Under the pieces are notes generated by a model that was not told the origin of the DNA, searched no databases, and saw only the letters and a program-made list of their open reading frames with translations. This document shows positions 61,321-64,000 of a stretch of DNA of 64,000 bases, piece by piece. Made by a program: the position numbers and the translations under genes. Source of the DNA: Glebionis coronaria (Eukaryota > Streptophyta > Magnoliopsida > Asterales > Asteraceae); NCBI GenBank assembly GCA_025667525.1, contig CM046882.1, positions 219,650,592-219,714,591 of the forward strand, given 5' to 3'. Position 1 is the first letter of the stretch. Each line of letters opens with the position of its first letter.

Positions 61321-63757
61321 TGAAACTGCTACGAATGTTGTATGAACGCTTTGGGTTTACGGTTATGCATTGGGCTTCGCCAAAGCACTAGTGGTTTTCA
61401 TGGAGTCAATGAACCGAGTGTGCATGAATGTGTATAAACGATTTATCATCGGGAGCATCGACGACATCTTGATCTACTCAAATCTTAGAAAGAGAGTGAG
61501 GCGAATTATGAGTTGGTTTTGGAGTTGTTAGGAAAGGGAATTTCATGTGTGGGTTTTAGTATTAAGTTTACTATGATGAGTAGTTAGAGATGATGGCGTA
61601 TCATGGAACCAGCAAGGGCGAAGTGAAGAAGGATGAGGAAGCGTTTTGGAGGCTGAAGAGGTGGATTGGATAATGAGCAGATCTTGGCATTATTGGAAGG
61701 ACTGGCTGAATTCGCGAAGCATGAAGATACGTGGAGCAAGGATTTGGAGGTGTACGGGAACGACAAAGAAAGGTGATTGCTTACACGATGCAGGAACGGA
61801 AGATTTGGAAGAACTAGACAAGACTTAGTCAGTGGAGTTGGACTGTTATATCTGCCTAGAATGCTAGAGGCATTTGGTGTACGAGACGTAGAGAATGATC
61901 TATACGGATCATGAACGTCTCCAACACATATTCAATCATATTGATTTAACATTTGACAAAGGTGATGGGTGGAGTTAAGTGACGAAAGAAAATTGCAAGG
62001 CCAAATACCATCTTGGAAAAACAAGCATGGTCGATGAGACATGGAATAAGAAGAATGAGGTGAAGCTGAGACGAACTTGAACTATAGGGATGACGTATTA
62101 GTGCGGTTTGGATAAAGGATGTAGGTTGCACGAGTTGAGTTGTCTAAAGCAGAGAACGCGTCAACATTTATGTTGCGTGGCTTGGACAATCATAGGGAGG
62201 AAAGGGACGTAGACTATGCTTCCTACATAGATAGGAGTAGCTTAGAAAGGGAGATGTAAGGACGAAGTTGGTGGAAGGGATACATAATGCGGTGGAGGAT
62301 TAAGTACGATGAGAGTTGGGTGATAGTCGATAGACTGACTAATTCATCACCTATTTCAAGAGGAATGACAAGTCACGTAGTTGAGAAATTGGAAGGATTG
62401 CGTACGGATGTGATGAAATAGAGGGTTTTGCGTAAAAGTTAGCCTAATATGTATGGAATGCCTTATGAAGAATTATGGCAAGGGAAGAAACGATGGGAAG
62501 CAAGCGTAGTATACCGTTGATAGACTAATGGTTGGTATAAGCATACTATAGAGGTAATTGAGAAAGACGCCTAGAGCATTGGCGTGAGATTTGGAGATAG
62601 TTGGAGAACGCATTATATTAGGAAGAATTATCCTACAAAGAGAGAGTCACCGGTGATAGGGGCATGCTCCCCATTGATGAGGATGTAGGGAATAAAGGAG
62701 GAAACGGCTAAATTATAGGCTAAATACGGGATATAAGATGGTATGGAAATTGAGATTGTGGAAAGACAAGCGAAAAGTAGTATGGAGGAAGAATGATTAG
62801 AGGGAGCAAGAGGTTGTCAAGATAGTGAAGTGATAAGGAAAGGAAATCCGTTAGAGCAAGAGGTTGGTAGTCACAAACAATGGACCGTTCACCTAGAGAA
62901 AAGGTGTAACATATGTTAGTATGAAGGATGGTTAGTTACTTGGTGCCGAGCATGGGAAAGCAAGGATAAGGTGGGGGTTATGACAGGCTTCTTGTGAATA
63001 TTATGGGAAGATTTTGGTTATGCAATCATGCATATACCATTGGGGTGTGATTAAGGTTGGGAGAACTTCCGAATGATGGAAAATCCGTAGAGGATAGAAG
63101 CCGTTAGGTATGGTGATAAGAATTGTAGTAGAAACTGCTGGAGTTAATTCATAGGAGATGAGGTGGATCACCGATAAAGTGGGATGAAGTTAGAAGCGGC
63201 CAACGTATTGGACCGGAGGTGGATCGGAAAACTATGGAGGTGGTGGCAGTGACTAAGTAGAGGTTGAAAATAGCAAAGAACCGACAAGAGAGCTATGCGG
63301 ACAAGAGGCGTAAGCCGTTGAGATTTGAGATAAAGTTATCCTAAAGGTTTCACCATGGAAAGGGGTGATTCGGTTGGAAAGAAAGGGGAAGTTAGCACCT
63401 AGATTTGTGGGTCCATAAGAAATCCTTGAAAGGATTGGGCTAATGGCGTATAGGTTGAGATTACCGGAGGAATTGAGTAGGGTGCATGACGTATTCATGT
63501 ATCCAACTTGAGGAAATGCTTAACAAGAACTGACTTGCAAGTACCGTTAGATGATATTAGTATGGATACGAGTCTTCATTTTATCGAAGAGCCGATAGAT
63601 ATTTTGGGTCGTGAAGCTAGGACGTTGGAAAAGGGTAATATATCGTAGTTATGGGTAGATGGAATTTGGAACAGGGACTAGAGTTCACGTGGGAACGGGA
63701 AGGGATTTATGAGGAGAAAGTATCCTCAGCTAATTGATAATGACGATCCTAAGGAGT
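61321..63757 (+). pseudogene. Decayed pol of element C (RT, RNase H, integrase)
   Basis: Scattered but ordered plus-strand remnants. RT: GFTVMHWASPKH then FMESMNRVCMNVYKRFIIG and the active-site box IDDILIYS (61457-61480). RNase H end: KYHLGKTSMVDE (about 62003-62040). Integrase: [12 protein letters not shown] (about 62314) and then the C-terminal region from 63269: KNRQESYADKRRKPLRFE, GVIRLERKGKLAPRF-like text, LRLPEELSRVHD, VPLDDISMDTSLHFIEEPID. The last codons (PQLIDNDDPKE, stop at 63757-63759) run into the inverted repeat. Many stops and shifts occur, and the protein cannot be made. The wording is Tekay-like and close to E. Confidence 0.8.
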
Positions 63758-63793
63758 AAATCTCGGGACGAGATTTCTATTAGGAGGGAGTGA
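63758..63793 (+). promoter_or_regulatory. Inverted repeat and polypurine tract (element C)
   Basis: AAATCTCG-GGA-CGAGATTT (63758-63776), a perfect 8-bp inverted repeat overlapping the pol stop codon, then CTATTAGGAGGGAGTGA up to the 3' LTR. Identical in arrangement to B. Confidence 0.75.
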
Positions 63794-64000
63794 TGTGACA
63801 GCCGTGGTTTTGAGGTTCGTCACTTGGTCTTATTTTAAGGATAATTTATGTGTGGCTATGTGATTTGTGTGTTTACATGTTTATTTTGCGTGAACGAGGT
63901 TGGTGTGGATATCGTATATGGGTATAAAGTACTCATAAGTAAATCGAGGAACGGTTATTTCATGTCCATGAGCTCACAATGTAGTGACTATGAAATGAGA
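63794..64000 (+). repeat. Element C 3' LTR, start only
   Basis: TGTGACAGCCG onward, matching 43792-43998 with few differences, cut by the window end. It confirms the plus orientation and that 43792 is the start of the 5' LTR. Confidence 0.88.

Overview
This is nuclear DNA of a flowering plant, made almost entirely of nested LTR retrotransposons. The evidence is large Ty3/gypsy elements of the Athila and Tekay/Del (chromodomain) lineages, 2.7-3.9 kb LTRs, primer sites for plant tRNA-Asp and initiator tRNA-Met, plant TATA boxes, AT microsatellites, and decayed pieces of two plant gene families (an LRR receptor kinase and an ACT-repeat ACR protein). A eudicot is likely. The exact taxon cannot be read from the sequence. 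No intact host gene was found.

Layout. 1-523: the 3' tail of a gypsy-type LTR. 524-1122: the 5' end of a Ty1/copia-like element on the minus strand. 1377-2421 and 16944-17102 (minus): two halves of an LRR receptor-like kinase pseudogene, split by element A. A (2422-16943, +) is an Athila element with about 3.1 kb LTRs, a tRNA-Asp primer site, AAGCT target duplications, and a gag-protease-pol region broken by two frameshifts and one stop. B (18578-30199, -) is a Tekay-like element with ATTTT target duplications that has lost its coding region. It carries a 3.9 kb Athila-like solo LTR (21928-25871, GATAC duplications). 30677-30882: a fragment of an ACR9/ACR10-like gene. D (31038-42267, -) is an old Tekay-like element with pol remnants. 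C (43792 to beyond 64000, +) belongs to the same family as B and keeps a decayed pol. Its 5' LTR is split by E (44362-56251, -), the youngest and best preserved element: near-identical 2794-bp LTRs, GTTTT duplications, gag-pro-pol with chromodomain, and an extra ORF ahead of gag.

Relative order by LTR divergence and nesting: E is youngest (about 16 differences by eye between its LTRs), A is next (about 50-60), and B, C and D are older. E inserted after C, the solo LTR after B, and A after the kinase gene existed.

The most interesting signals are not genes. (1) All four Tekay-like elements (B, C, D, E) have an inverted repeat 17-18 nt from the 3' LTR, just upstream of or abutting the polypurine tract. 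Stem sequences differ but pairing is kept around a GGA centre. (2) C, and partly B, have two tandem stem-loops with a shared loop sequence about 150 nt after the primer site, a plausible RNA packaging or dimerisation signal. (3) The Athila LTRs carry tRNA-like Pol III promoter modules in antisense orientation, and the unrelated-looking solo LTR has comparable modules. (4) E encodes a coiled-coil protein with an acidic tail upstream of gag. (5) E, though young, is disabled by one stop codon and one 22-bp tandem duplication.
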